A stretch of DNA of 8,647 nt from the NCBI GenBank assembly GCA_003445715.1, contig DMCS01000055.1, positions 1 to 8,647 on the forward strand, in the 5' to 3' direction. This document shows positions 1-7,431 of the stretch, piece after piece. The DNA comes from Candidatus Mesolinea sp. GTDB lineage: Bacteria > Chloroflexota > Anaerolineae > Anaerolineales > Anaerolineaceae. The translations under genes and the position numbers were made by a program. How positions within the stretch are numbered: the first letter of the stretch is position 1; the number at the start of each line of letters is the position of its first letter. The notes under the pieces were generated by a model. The model saw only the letters and a list, made by a program, of their open reading frames with translations, made no database searches and was not told where the DNA came from.

Positions 1-97
1 TTAAATTTCCAAGAAAAACCCATACTGACAACTTTATCAACCAAATAGGGCATTTCCAAATTGCCAGTATTAGGACATTTCTAATTAGCCATGACAC
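1..97. repeat. Left copy of a ~97-bp inverted repeat (IS-end-like)
   Basis: This segment matches the reverse complement of 8377-8473 with 10 mismatches in 97 positions and no gaps. The match stops sharply at base 97 on the inner side; the outer limit is unknown because the window starts at base 1. The inner edge reads TGACA, so read outward it begins 5'-TGTCA. Inside are two 20-base direct repeats, 47-66 and 72-91, at a 25-base period, sharing the core RGGRCATTTCYAA. Terminal TG...CA plus repeated subterminal motifs is typical of ends bound by integrase-type transposases such as IS21. No transposase is visible, so family assignment is inference. It could instead be a solo end or a non-autonomous element. 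Confidence 0.75.
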
Positions 98-103
98 TTT
101 TGC

Positions 104-134
104 AATAAAAAGCCCCCGCCAAAATGCAGGGGCT
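104..134 (-). terminator. Rho-independent terminator after lgt
   Basis: On the minus strand a 9-bp stem (AGCCCCTGC with GCGGGGGCT, one G-U pair) closes a 6-base loop and is followed by TTTTATT. The arms are at 126-134 and 111-119 with the loop at 120-125. It lies 20 bases past the lgt stop codon and is the only convincing terminator for the seven-gene run. It ends only a few bases from the edge of the left repeat, so the repeat sits just outside the transcription unit. Confidence 0.88.
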
Positions 135-153
135 AAATCAAAATCGACCACGC

Positions 154-1131
154 TTACGCCGAGGTTTCATCCTCTGCTTGATTTTCATCCGCAGGTTCTT
201 CCTCAGGTTGGCTTGGGGCTGCAGGTTCTGTTGATGCGGTCTGCGTCACGGATTTCGCTGTTGCTTCACCCTCTGGCTCAACAAACATCATATCAGAGGC
301 ATCGATTCCTTCCGTCTGGATTGCTTGAACGGCTTTGGGCTGCCAAACGGTATGCCGCAAGACCAATATGAGTAATGCCACAAGTCCAACGATTAACATC
401 ACTGTTTGATTGATATTGATAGTTCCAACAGCAGAGGGATCGAGGCGGATAAACTCTAGTCCAAATCGAACAAGTGGGTAATACACCAAATACATCAGGA
501 AAAGATCCCCAGTAAAAAGCTTATCCTTGTATTTCCTACCAACATAAAGTAGCAATAATCCACCCAAGAGAGTCAGTAGTGATTCATAAAGGAATAAAGG
601 ATGGTAGCGCTCTACAGCTTCGAAACCTGGCAGGCGGTGCGCTGGGTCAATATATATTGCCCAAGGCAGATCCGATGGGGGACCGTAAACTTCCTGATTG
701 ACAAAATTACCCCAGCGACCGATGGCTTGGGCAATCAACAAGCCAGGAGCAATGATATCTGTCCATTCGAAGAAATTTTGCTTTTGCGCGCGGCAATAGA
801 TGGCCAGCGCAATCGCACCGCCGATTATGCCGCCAAATATGCCTAACCCGCCTTTCCATATCTTTAAAATTTCCAGCGGGTGTTGAAAATAGTATTGCGT
901 GGTCAAGCCCATGGCGGCATTGGATGAGGATGGCGTGAGCACATGCCACAACCTTGCGCCGATGATCCCGCCAATGAGCAGCCACGGCAGCATATCCCAG
1001 ACCATTTCTGGGTCTTTCCCACGGCGTTTGGCTTCTTGTGTTGCCAGCCAAGCAGCTGCCAAAGCACCAGCTAAAATAATCAACGCATAAAAGCGGATCA
1101 TGATTGGACCAATTTGTATTCCTTGAGGCAT
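154..1131 (-). CDS. lgt: Prolipoprotein diacylglyceryl transferase
   Basis: Lgt transfers diacylglyceryl from phosphatidylglycerol to the lipobox cysteine of prolipoproteins, the first step of bacterial lipoprotein maturation in the cytoplasmic membrane. The 325-residue product has several hydrophobic helices and the family signatures AIGRWGNFVNQE (about 136-147, with the essential Arg), HPLFLYES (177-184) and VRFGLEFIR (221-229). I chose the ATG at 1131 because AAAGGA lies 8 bases upstream; an in-frame TTG at 1161 has no comparable site and would place that Shine-Dalgarno inside the gene. The position of E. coli His103 appears to be Phe here (GLGIFGG), a variation I believe also occurs in other Lgt lineages. 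After the last helix there is a roughly 60-residue acidic, Pro/Ala/Glu-rich tail absent from the E. coli enzyme. It is the last gene before the terminator, 33 bases after the phosphatidyltransferase gene. Confidence 0.95.
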   Translation of the reverse strand: MPQGIQIGPIMIRFYALIILAGALAAAWLATQEAKRRGKDPEMVWDMLPWLLIGGIIGARLWHVLTPSSSNAAMGLTTQYYFQHPLEILKIWKGGLGIFGGIIGGAIALAIYCRAQKQNFFEWTDIIAPGLLIAQAIGRWGNFVNQEVYGPPSDLPWAIYIDPAHRLPGFEAVERYHPLFLYESLLTLLGGLLLLYVGRKYKDKLFTGDLFLMYLVYYPLVRFGLEFIRLDPSAVGTININQTVMLIVGLVALLILVLRHTVWQPKAVQAIQTEGIDASDMMFVEPEGEATAKSVTQTASTEPAAPSQPEEEPADENQAEDETSA

Positions 1132-1164
1132 CTCATTATTCCTTTCAATATAATTTTGCAAATC

Positions 1165-1764
1165 TTACTGCTCAGCCTGCTTGCGGACATGAAATAAACG
1201 CTGGATGGCAGTCAGGTTCCCTAAAACAGCAATTATACTAACAGAAATGAGCGGGATATGAAAGAGCAGACCAGGGATGAGGATGAGGTAACGTTCTACA
1301 CGCGAGAGAATCCCTACCTTCGCCTCGAATCCCAAGGCTTCCGCGCGCGCCCGGGTATAAGAAACTAACACCGCGCCAGCCGCTGCAATATAAGTAAGCA
1401 TGATCCCAGCATGATTACCCGTTGTAGAAAAGTAATAAAGCAACCCGCCTAAAAGAAGCAATTCATCATAGCGGTCTGTCACCGAATCCAAGAAGGCGCC
1501 AAAAGGAGTTTGCCTGTCTTGCCTGCGCGCGAGTGCCCCATCCACAGCATCCAGCGGACCCATCAACATGGCAACCACACCGCCCCATGTCAAATGCCCT
1601 GCTCCAATGAGAAGCGCAGCAACAACGTTCCCACCCAGCCCCGCCAACGTCACCATGTTAGCTGTAATTCCATGGGCAATGCAAAAATCGGCGATTTTAT
1701 TTAATATCGGTTGGAAGGTGCGGCGTAAAAAAGTTTCCAATCCTGGGGCTTGCTCTTGAGCCAT
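1165..1764 (-). CDS. CDP-alcohol phosphatidyltransferase, likely phosphatidylinositol-phosphate synthase type
   Basis: This 199-residue integral membrane enzyme transfers a phosphatidyl group from CDP-diacylglycerol to an alcohol acceptor. The CDP-alcohol phosphotransferase signature D-x2-D-G-x2-A-R-x8-G-x3-D-x3-D is complete: Asp72, Asp75, Gly76, Ala79-Arg80, Gly89, Asp93, Asp97. These Asp residues bind the divalent metals. The later segment SYTRARAEALG (135-145) followed by GILSRVERYL (151-160) resembles the inositol-phosphate-accepting subgroup (actinobacterial PI-phosphate synthase and archaeal archaetidylinositol-phosphate synthase) more than phosphatidylglycerophosphate synthase. The subgroup call is therefore likely but not certain. 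About five to six hydrophobic helices are visible. The ATG has AGGAG 4 bases upstream. It is followed by lgt, which consumes phosphatidylglycerol, so the operon's last two genes both act on membrane phospholipid. Confidence 0.88.
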   Translation of the reverse strand: MAQEQAPGLETFLRRTFQPILNKIADFCIAHGITANMVTLAGLGGNVVAALLIGAGHLTWGGVVAMLMGPLDAVDGALARRQDRQTPFGAFLDSVTDRYDELLLLGGLLYYFSTTGNHAGIMLTYIAAAGAVLVSYTRARAEALGFEAKVGILSRVERYLILIPGLLFHIPLISVSIIAVLGNLTAIQRLFHVRKQAEQ

Positions 1765-1807
1765 AGCGCTCCTTCATTTTGGGGTGACGTGCGCTAAGAG
1801 TATACCT

Positions 1808-4174
1808 CTATTCCTCGTCCTCATCTCGGTGGTCTAAAAAGACTTCTCGATTTTTTCCCCCGCCCTGAGCTGGACCAATGATTCCACGCTCTTCCAGCGC
1901 ATCAATCAGCCAAGCGGCTCTCGGGTAGCTGATGTGGAGCTGCCGTTGAAAATAGGAAGCACTCGCGCGCTTTGTGCGCCGCAACAATTCAATGGCTTGG
2001 TTGATTAAAGCTTCATCACCATCCGATTCGCTCTGCTGCTGGATTATCTTTTCCCAGGGTGAGTCTTCCTTCTCTACATCAACTTTATGCATGACAGCCT
2101 GTGCTTTTAGAGGTTCACTCTGCGGGGTGTGCGCTTGCCACCAACTAATCACCCGTTTAAGTTCTTGATCAGAAACCAACACACCCTGTGAGCGCTGTGG
2201 CACACCTATTTCCGGATGCAAGAAAAGCATATCTCCTTTACCGAGCAAAGTTTCAGCGCCAGCCATATCTAAAATCACGCGCGAATCGACCGAAGAAGCC
2301 ACCGTAAAGGCGATGCGCGTGGGAAAGTTGGCTTTGATCACCCCGGTCACCACGTCAATGCTGGGGCGTTGGGTAGCAATGATGAGATGAATGCCAACAG
2401 CCCTTGCCTTTTGGGCTAAGCGCACCAAGGCACGCTCAGTCTCTTCCGGCGAGCTGAGCATGAGGTCTGCCAGCTCATCCACCAAAATGACGACGCGTGG
2501 CAGCTTCGGAAAGCCGGCACGTTGCATCTTGGTGTTGTAAGAGTCCAGATTGCGTGCGTGCGCGGTTTCCAGCTGCTTGTAGCGTGCATCCATCTCACCC
2601 ACAGCCCATTGCAATACCTTTTTGATGCGTTCCACATCGGTTTCGACCGGTCCAAGCAAATGTGGTAAGCCATTGAAGCGCGTCAGCTCTACCATTTTCG
2701 GGTCAATCATCACCAAGCGTAAGTCCTCAGGCAAATTATTCATGACCAAACAAGTCGTGATGGCAGCGATGCAGATGGACTTACCAGAGTTGGTTGCACC
2801 GGCAATCAACAAATGCGGCATCGTGGTCAAATCCGAGACCAGCGGTTGACCAGAGACGTCGCGCCCTAATGGGATAGCAAGCGGCGAGTTGACGCGCATA
2901 AAGCTTTCCGATTCTAAGATTGGGCGCAGCCGGACGATGGTATGTACCGCGTTGGGAATTTCGATGCCTACATAAGATTTACCAGGCACCGGTGCTTCGA
3001 TGCGTAAACGTTCTGCTTTGAGCGCTAAAGCTAAATCTTTGGAGAGGCTCGAGATTTGCGCGATGCGCACTTTTTGGCGTTCTTCCTCATTGCCGCCCTT
3101 CTCAATGTAACCCGGTTCGACAGCATATTGTGTTACGGAAGGACCCACCCGGTAGCCAACCACCTTAGCGGGAATGCCAAAATCTTGCAAGGTTTTCTCG
3201 ATGATCGCAGCGTTTGTGTTGATGGTCGCTTGATTGGCTACAATAGGTTTTTCTGCTTCCAGCAGGTTGAGCGGCGGGAGATCTGCGGAGCGTTCAAAAG
3301 GTTTTGTCGGTGTGGGTGTATCGACCAGCTCAACCCGTTTTTGTCTAAATTCACGCGGGATTGGAGCTTGCGTTTTGGGTTTGCTTTCTGTAAGTGGTGC
3401 TGGTTCAACCTCCGCGTGACGCATTTCTGCTACCGGCTCAGTTGCAGCGACTAGGCTTCCTTCTGGGATAGGGATTGCTGGCTGATGCTTGCTCGCTCTC
3501 TTGCGCGCCCAAGATTCCACGTGCGCAAAGAAGTTAAATCCATAGAGAAAGAGAAACAAACTGACTCCGGCGAGTAAAACCCCCGCTGGTACCCAGCCAA
3601 TGAAGGAGACAAGCGGATACGCCAGCCCCCAGCCGACGCTGCCCCCAAGGCTTTGCCCCTCTTCCACGATGAGGATGCTTTCGCGCGCAAAAGCAGAGAG
3701 CGCCCCAAGCACCCCCAATATACCCAGCTCCACCAAAATGACACGCCCCAGCCGGAAGTTCAGCTCCGCTTGGCGCTCACGCGAAAGCAGCAGCCATGCC
3801 GCCATCAGCAACGCCACTGGAATAATCAAGCGACCAACACCAAACCAAATAGCCAGCTGATGCAGAACCGCATCCAACAATATGCCCCGCGTAATCCCCA
3901 GCCCGCCTAATAACAATACAAAGCCGAGTGCGAGCAGAAACACACCCGCCAAATCCCACCTAAAATCAGCGAGCTTAACCGCGATTCCAGAGCTGTTATG
4001 CTGAGTAGTATCAAGGTTTTTAATCAGATTTGCCGCGGAACGCTTGTTTGCTCCCACCCGCGGCCTGGCTTTTTCCTGCTCAATAGCGTTTTCTCTTTTA
4101 GGCTTAGGCATCGTAAAATAAACTTTTCCTTGCAAGATAGATTGCAAATTCTGTGCCAGGATTTTTCGAGGCAC
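1808..4174 (-). CDS. ftsK: DNA translocase FtsK/SpoIIIE
   Basis: A hexameric, membrane-anchored ATP-driven DNA pump that clears chromosome termini through the division septum. Domains, numbered from the GTG at 4174 (788 residues): basic N-terminus, about four to five membrane helices (74-212), a short Pro/Glu-rich linker of about 85 residues, then the alpha/beta motor. Walker A is GATNSGKS (459-466) and Walker B VVILVDELADLM (561-572, Asp566-Glu567), followed by ATQRPS (600-605). The winged-helix gamma domain, which reads orientation sequences in the family, is at about 722-783. The linker is far shorter than in E. coli FtsK and more like Gram-positive SpoIIIE/SftA types. The start is uncertain: the GTG lies 6 bases after the preceding stop but has no clear Shine-Dalgarno, and an ATG at 4111 (767 residues) has AAGGAAAAG somewhat too far upstream. 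The protein ends in an acidic DEDEE tail. Confidence 0.95.
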   Translation of the reverse strand: MPRKILAQNLQSILQGKVYFTMPKPKRENAIEQEKARPRVGANKRSAANLIKNLDTTQHNSSGIAVKLADFRWDLAGVFLLALGFVLLLGGLGITRGILLDAVLHQLAIWFGVGRLIIPVALLMAAWLLLSRERQAELNFRLGRVILVELGILGVLGALSAFARESILIVEEGQSLGGSVGWGLAYPLVSFIGWVPAGVLLAGVSLFLFLYGFNFFAHVESWARKRASKHQPAIPIPEGSLVAATEPVAEMRHAEVEPAPLTESKPKTQAPIPREFRQKRVELVDTPTPTKPFERSADLPPLNLLEAEKPIVANQATINTNAAIIEKTLQDFGIPAKVVGYRVGPSVTQYAVEPGYIEKGGNEEERQKVRIAQISSLSKDLALALKAERLRIEAPVPGKSYVGIEIPNAVHTIVRLRPILESESFMRVNSPLAIPLGRDVSGQPLVSDLTTMPHLLIAGATNSGKSICIAAITTCLVMNNLPEDLRLVMIDPKMVELTRFNGLPHLLGPVETDVERIKKVLQWAVGEMDARYKQLETAHARNLDSYNTKMQRAGFPKLPRVVILVDELADLMLSSPEETERALVRLAQKARAVGIHLIIATQRPSIDVVTGVIKANFPTRIAFTVASSVDSRVILDMAGAETLLGKGDMLFLHPEIGVPQRSQGVLVSDQELKRVISWWQAHTPQSEPLKAQAVMHKVDVEKEDSPWEKIIQQQSESDGDEALINQAIELLRRTKRASASYFQRQLHISYPRAAWLIDALEERGIIGPAQGGGKNREVFLDHRDEDEE

Positions 4175-4180
4175 ACAGGT

Positions 4181-6142
4181 TTATTTATCAGTCTGAATTT
4201 CTGGGCTTGGCTTTGCTTCGGAATTGGCAGCTTCTGCTTCCATCTTCATCAAGTTGTGCGCCACACTTTCTAAGGCAATGCGCTGTTTTCGATAAAGGTC
4301 TGCTTCAGAAACCGATAGTTTGCGCGCAACTTCGCGCACTTTTTCCCCCTGGATAAACTTAAGATCCAAAATATTATATAAAATCCAATCGGAAGTATAC
4401 TTACGTTCCCCTTCTGGCCTGATTTGTTCAATTGCCTGCTTGAGTAATGCGCGTAAAGCGTTTGTGCGGCTGCCATCGTGTGATTCGCTTTCAGCCTGTA
4501 CCACTTTGAGCTCCAAGAGCGAGCTATTCGTCAGCTTGGGACCGCCCCAATAATGCGAAAGAGCATCTTTTACCCAATCAACAAATTCCGGCGGGACATG
4601 CGGAACACCGTTGCGATAAAGACCCCTTTGGTTATAACTGGCGCTAGCAATCAGCTCTTGAATGTAATCAACTTCTGGTTGCAGCGTGGAGAGGGATTCC
4701 AACACTTGCATCTGTAAGGCACGGTCCTTCAATGCCAAAGTTGCCCGTTCTGCCAGAAGCTTCACCGCTTTAAGCTGTTCCGGCTCAAATTCCTGATCAG
4801 CCTGCATTGGAAAGCCGCAGATGCCAAATAAGTGGTATTGACCTTGTTCATCTAATTGGTATTCTAAGGGGATGAGTCCATAACCATCTAAGCGGTAAAT
4901 TTCCCTTGTCTCTTTAGGAGAGTGATTGATCTTTTGAATAAGGGCATCAGAAACCGGTAAATGGTCCAAGATATGCCGGTCGCCAGCGTGAATGATATAA
5001 CTGACGAGGTTACCCTCCAATACGGCGATAAAAGCCCCGGGCACTTGCAACTGATCGCAGATCGAGGCGGTAATAATTTCCAAGAATTGATCAAGGTCCT
5101 TCTCCGTAAGCATGCGTTCTTCTAAGTTGCGGATCAGGCTCAAATCCTCTCGGTCAGCCCCAAAAAAAAGTGCTTTTTCCATTGCGGGTGCTACTAAGGT
5201 AATCACATACTCCAGGAGCATAATCGTGGCAATCATGACCACAGGCACATAAGGGTTATAGGGGTTGCCATAGAGCTCCCCATAGCGGCGGACAACAGTG
5301 GTCATCCCCAAAGTAACCACAGCCACAAACGGCCCGCGCATCAGCCAACGGAATAGCCGGCTTTTGATCGCCCGATCGGTCCAATTGAACCCGAAAAACG
5401 ATACAACGTAAGCCATTGCCATCAACGAAACTACCGTGATGAGGCTGCCAATTAAGTTGAGAATCCAAAAGAAATCCGGATTGCGATAGAAAAGCTGGCT
5501 GCCATGCAGCAAAAATAGAATGGAGATAACTGCTGGTGCGATCGTGCCCACGAGCAGATACATCAGCCGCCGCCGTGTAGTGGTGGTGTTGCTGCGCCGC
5601 ACTGCCCGTCCCAAGTTATAAAACGAGAGCCCATTCACCAAAAAGTAATACAGGATAAAAAAGCGGGTGCCACTGGTGTGCAGTAAGTAAGGCATGGGGC
5701 TCTCCTGAGACGCCAGGTTACCAACTGTGATCCCTAAAGGAATCAGCGCAATCCAAACGAGTGCGATGAGATAAAAAATCCTTACCAGCCAGCGGCGCCG
5801 ACCCCGGCTAGGCCGGCCGGTTATCGTCAGCAACGCATCTGAAAAATGGAAGTAAGCTGCTGGCAGCATCGCCATAGCTGCCCAGCGGATTTGCAGCCAC
5901 AGTTGAATCAATTCTGGTGAATTGGAAATATTGGCAATCGTTTCTGTGGTGAACATCAACGCAAGAGCCGCCATCACGATGACAAAAGCGCGGGAAAGTT
6001 TATCTTTGAGGTTGAACCCGGAGGAATACATCAGCAAGGCAATCGCTGTAATCGCCACGCCTGCGGTAAAAATCTGCGAGAGCGTCTCCATAACTGAAGT
6101 TACTGTAACCTGTAAAAGTGAGTTCGAAACTGAAAAAACCAT
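4181..6142 (-). CDS. Membrane-bound sensor: multi-TM + GAF + C-terminal HTH-like domain, no kinase
   Basis: A 653-residue protein. The first 320 or so residues form about nine hydrophobic helices (near 23-41, 52-72, 84-108, 118-141, 157-179, 192-214, 226-252, 269-285, 298-320), resembling the 7TM input regions of some Chloroflexota histidine kinases. A GAF-like domain follows at about 348-475. No H-box, N/G-box HATPase, GGDEF, EAL or phosphatase motif is seen. The last 130 residues contain ALSHYWGGPKL (528-538) and a helical segment REVARKLSVSEADLYRKQR (604-622) with the spacing of a helix-turn-helix, like sigma region 4 or LuxR-type folds. My inference is a membrane-tethered one-component regulator; the ligand and DNA target are unknown. 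The ATG overlaps the stop of the upstream acetyltransferase gene (TGATG) and has no clear Shine-Dalgarno, so translation is probably coupled. A GTG at 6145 is an alternative start. Confidence 0.85.
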   Translation of the reverse strand: MVFSVSNSLLQVTVTSVMETLSQIFTAGVAITAIALLMYSSGFNLKDKLSRAFVIVMAALALMFTTETIANISNSPELIQLWLQIRWAAMAMLPAAYFHFSDALLTITGRPSRGRRRWLVRIFYLIALVWIALIPLGITVGNLASQESPMPYLLHTSGTRFFILYYFLVNGLSFYNLGRAVRRSNTTTTRRRLMYLLVGTIAPAVISILFLLHGSQLFYRNPDFFWILNLIGSLITVVSLMAMAYVVSFFGFNWTDRAIKSRLFRWLMRGPFVAVVTLGMTTVVRRYGELYGNPYNPYVPVVMIATIMLLEYVITLVAPAMEKALFFGADREDLSLIRNLEERMLTEKDLDQFLEIITASICDQLQVPGAFIAVLEGNLVSYIIHAGDRHILDHLPVSDALIQKINHSPKETREIYRLDGYGLIPLEYQLDEQGQYHLFGICGFPMQADQEFEPEQLKAVKLLAERATLALKDRALQMQVLESLSTLQPEVDYIQELIASASYNQRGLYRNGVPHVPPEFVDWVKDALSHYWGGPKLTNSSLLELKVVQAESESHDGSRTNALRALLKQAIEQIRPEGERKYTSDWILYNILDLKFIQGEKVREVARKLSVSEADLYRKQRIALESVAHNLMKMEAEAANSEAKPSPEIQTDK

Positions 6143-6678
6143 CACACGCGTTTTTCGAAAAATAATGCTGTTTCCTGATTAGGAAAGTATTGATCAATAT
6201 AACCGCATAACTGATAGCCAAGCTTTAGCATCATCTTGAGTGCGGGGTCATTACGGATTTGTAATTCGGTTAAGATGCGGTAAGCGCCACGTTCATGCGC
6301 CCAGGCTTCACCAGCCAAAAGCATGCGGCTCCCTATGCCTTTCCGCCGCATTCCCTGCGTCACTACGAGGTCGCTAACACGGGCGGTAGCTTTGATGCGC
6401 CCTAATTCCAAAGCCACATAGGCAATCACCTGATCCAAAACACAGCCAACAAAAATGGCATCTGCCTCATTCCACGAGGCTAAGAGGGCATCTTCATCCC
6501 TTGGGTAGCTAAGGGTCACCGCCCGAGGCAAGTGCACACGCTGGAAACTGCGCGAAAAGCTATCTTTCCCATCCAACACTTCCATTTTGTAAGCATACGC
6601 GCTCTTGGAAGCATGATCCAAGGCAATCATGCGGTCCAGGTCTGCCTGCCGAGCAGTTCGAATTTCTAATTCTGCCAT
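6142..6678 (-). CDS. GNAT-family N-acetyltransferase
   Basis: A 178-residue, soluble, single-domain acyl-CoA-dependent acetyltransferase of the Gcn5-related (GNAT) superfamily. The acetyl-CoA pyrophosphate-binding signature R/Q-x-x-G-x-G/A appears as RRKGIGSRML (111-120), after the strand VSDLVVTQGM that precedes it in the fold. A late ALKMMLKLGYQLCGY segment (146-160) corresponds to the usual 'FYEKLGF' helix-strand, and ALFFEKRV forms the last strand. The N-terminal EIRTARQADLDRM is the typical first strand and helix. The substrate cannot be predicted; it could be a small molecule or a protein. Its gene starts 14 bases after the Ig-like protein gene and its stop TGA overlaps the ATG of the membrane sensor, so the two proteins are likely made in linked amounts. 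Whether it acetylates a component of that signalling system is speculation. Confidence 0.88.
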   Translation of the reverse strand: MAELEIRTARQADLDRMIALDHASKSAYAYKMEVLDGKDSFSRSFQRVHLPRAVTLSYPRDEDALLASWNEADAIFVGCVLDQVIAYVALELGRIKATARVSDLVVTQGMRRKGIGSRMLLAGEAWAHERGAYRILTELQIRNDPALKMMLKLGYQLCGYIDQYFPNQETALFFEKRV

Positions 6679-6692
6679 TTCTTAATCATATC

Positions 6693-7388
6693 CTATTCTG
6701 GCGGAGGCGTCACTTGAACCACGATGATACAGGCTGAGGTTTCTACCCCTTGATTATCCATAGCCACCAGCCGCAGCATATATTCCCCTGGAACCAGATC
6801 GGTTGTGTACCAAAAGCCTAAGCTGCCCTCCACCTGCACGCCGCTGCCGGCGGCAATCACTTGCCAATTGGGCTCGCCCATCGTGGAATACTCGTAACGG
6901 TAAGAGCCGTAATTAGGTGTGTTCACCGAACCAAGCACCTCCACAACGCCACTCACTTCATCGCCGTGCTTAGGTGAGGTAATTTCCAGCACGCCTGCCA
7001 CACAATTGCTCTCAACGCCCTCGATTTGTGCTTGGGGGTAAGGCGTTGGCGTTGGCGTTGCATCAGTCGGAATAACCGCAGGCAGCGTTGCCGTCGGAGT
7101 GCTCAGTACTTCAATCGTCGGCGTGGCATAAAGCGGCTGTTGGGCAATCTCGCCTACCAAAAATGTTGCCACAATGAACTCTCCCACAGCGAGCAAGCCT
7201 AACAGCACCAAAACCGTTGTGGCAGAAGCCACTTTTTCGTGTGCCACTTGCCGTTCCAGCCCGAAGACTGAGCTGCGGCGCTCCTCGAGTGCGATCGCCA
7301 GCCGACGCAGATAGATAATCCCGACCACACCTAAAATCAAGTAGATGGGGATCTCCATCTCCGCGAGGAACTTAATGATGGCATCCAT
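6693..7388 (-). CDS. Membrane-anchored protein with Thr/Pro linker and exported Ig-like domain
   Basis: Function unknown. The 231-residue protein has two hydrophobic helices, about 12-27 and 57-80, joined by an Arg-rich loop (RRLAIALEERR) expected to be cytoplasmic, so both termini should face outside. A Thr/Pro/Ala linker with the TPTPTP repeat (about 96-118) leads to a beta-rich domain at 125-227. That domain begins with ITSPKHGDEVSG and ends with a GEYMLRLVAMDNQG strand pattern typical of bacterial Ig-like or fibronectin-like folds. Cys129 and Cys220 lie near the two ends of the domain and could form a disulfide. Such Thr-Pro linkers are common in exported proteins of Anaerolineae. The start ATG has no strong Shine-Dalgarno. 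The gene sits 43 bases after the phosphorylase gene and 14 before the acetyltransferase gene. It might bind the envelope or sense an extracellular signal, but nothing in the sequence proves that. Confidence 0.82.
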   Translation of the reverse strand: MDAIIKFLAEMEIPIYLILGVVGIIYLRRLAIALEERRSSVFGLERQVAHEKVASATTVLVLLGLLAVGEFIVATFLVGEIAQQPLYATPTIEVLSTPTATLPAVIPTDATPTPTPYPQAQIEGVESNCVAGVLEITSPKHGDEVSGVVEVLGSVNTPNYGSYRYEYSTMGEPNWQVIAAGSGVQVEGSLGFWYTTDLVPGEYMLRLVAMDNQGVETSACIIVVQVTPPPE

Positions 7389-7431
7389 AAGCGTCTAAAG
7401 GTCAGAGCAAAGTTGCCAGGGCAACGAATGC

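Noticed and set aside
707..1051. 114-codon minus-strand open frame overlapping lgt
   Set aside because: It is in a different frame within the conserved Lgt core, and its product shows no family features.
3056..3454. 132-codon plus-strand open frame inside ftsK
   Set aside because: It is antisense to a well-conserved gene, has no recognisable domain and reads as Cys/Phe-rich shadow sequence.
4181..6142. Histidine kinase
   Set aside because: The membrane and GAF regions fit, but there is no phosphoacceptor His box and no HATPase motifs; the C-terminus is HTH-like instead.
7412..7425. Inverted repeat GTTGCC-AG-GGCAAC between the phosphorylase and Ig-like genes as a terminator
   Set aside because: The loop is only 2 bases and no T-tract follows, so it is unlikely to stop transcription.
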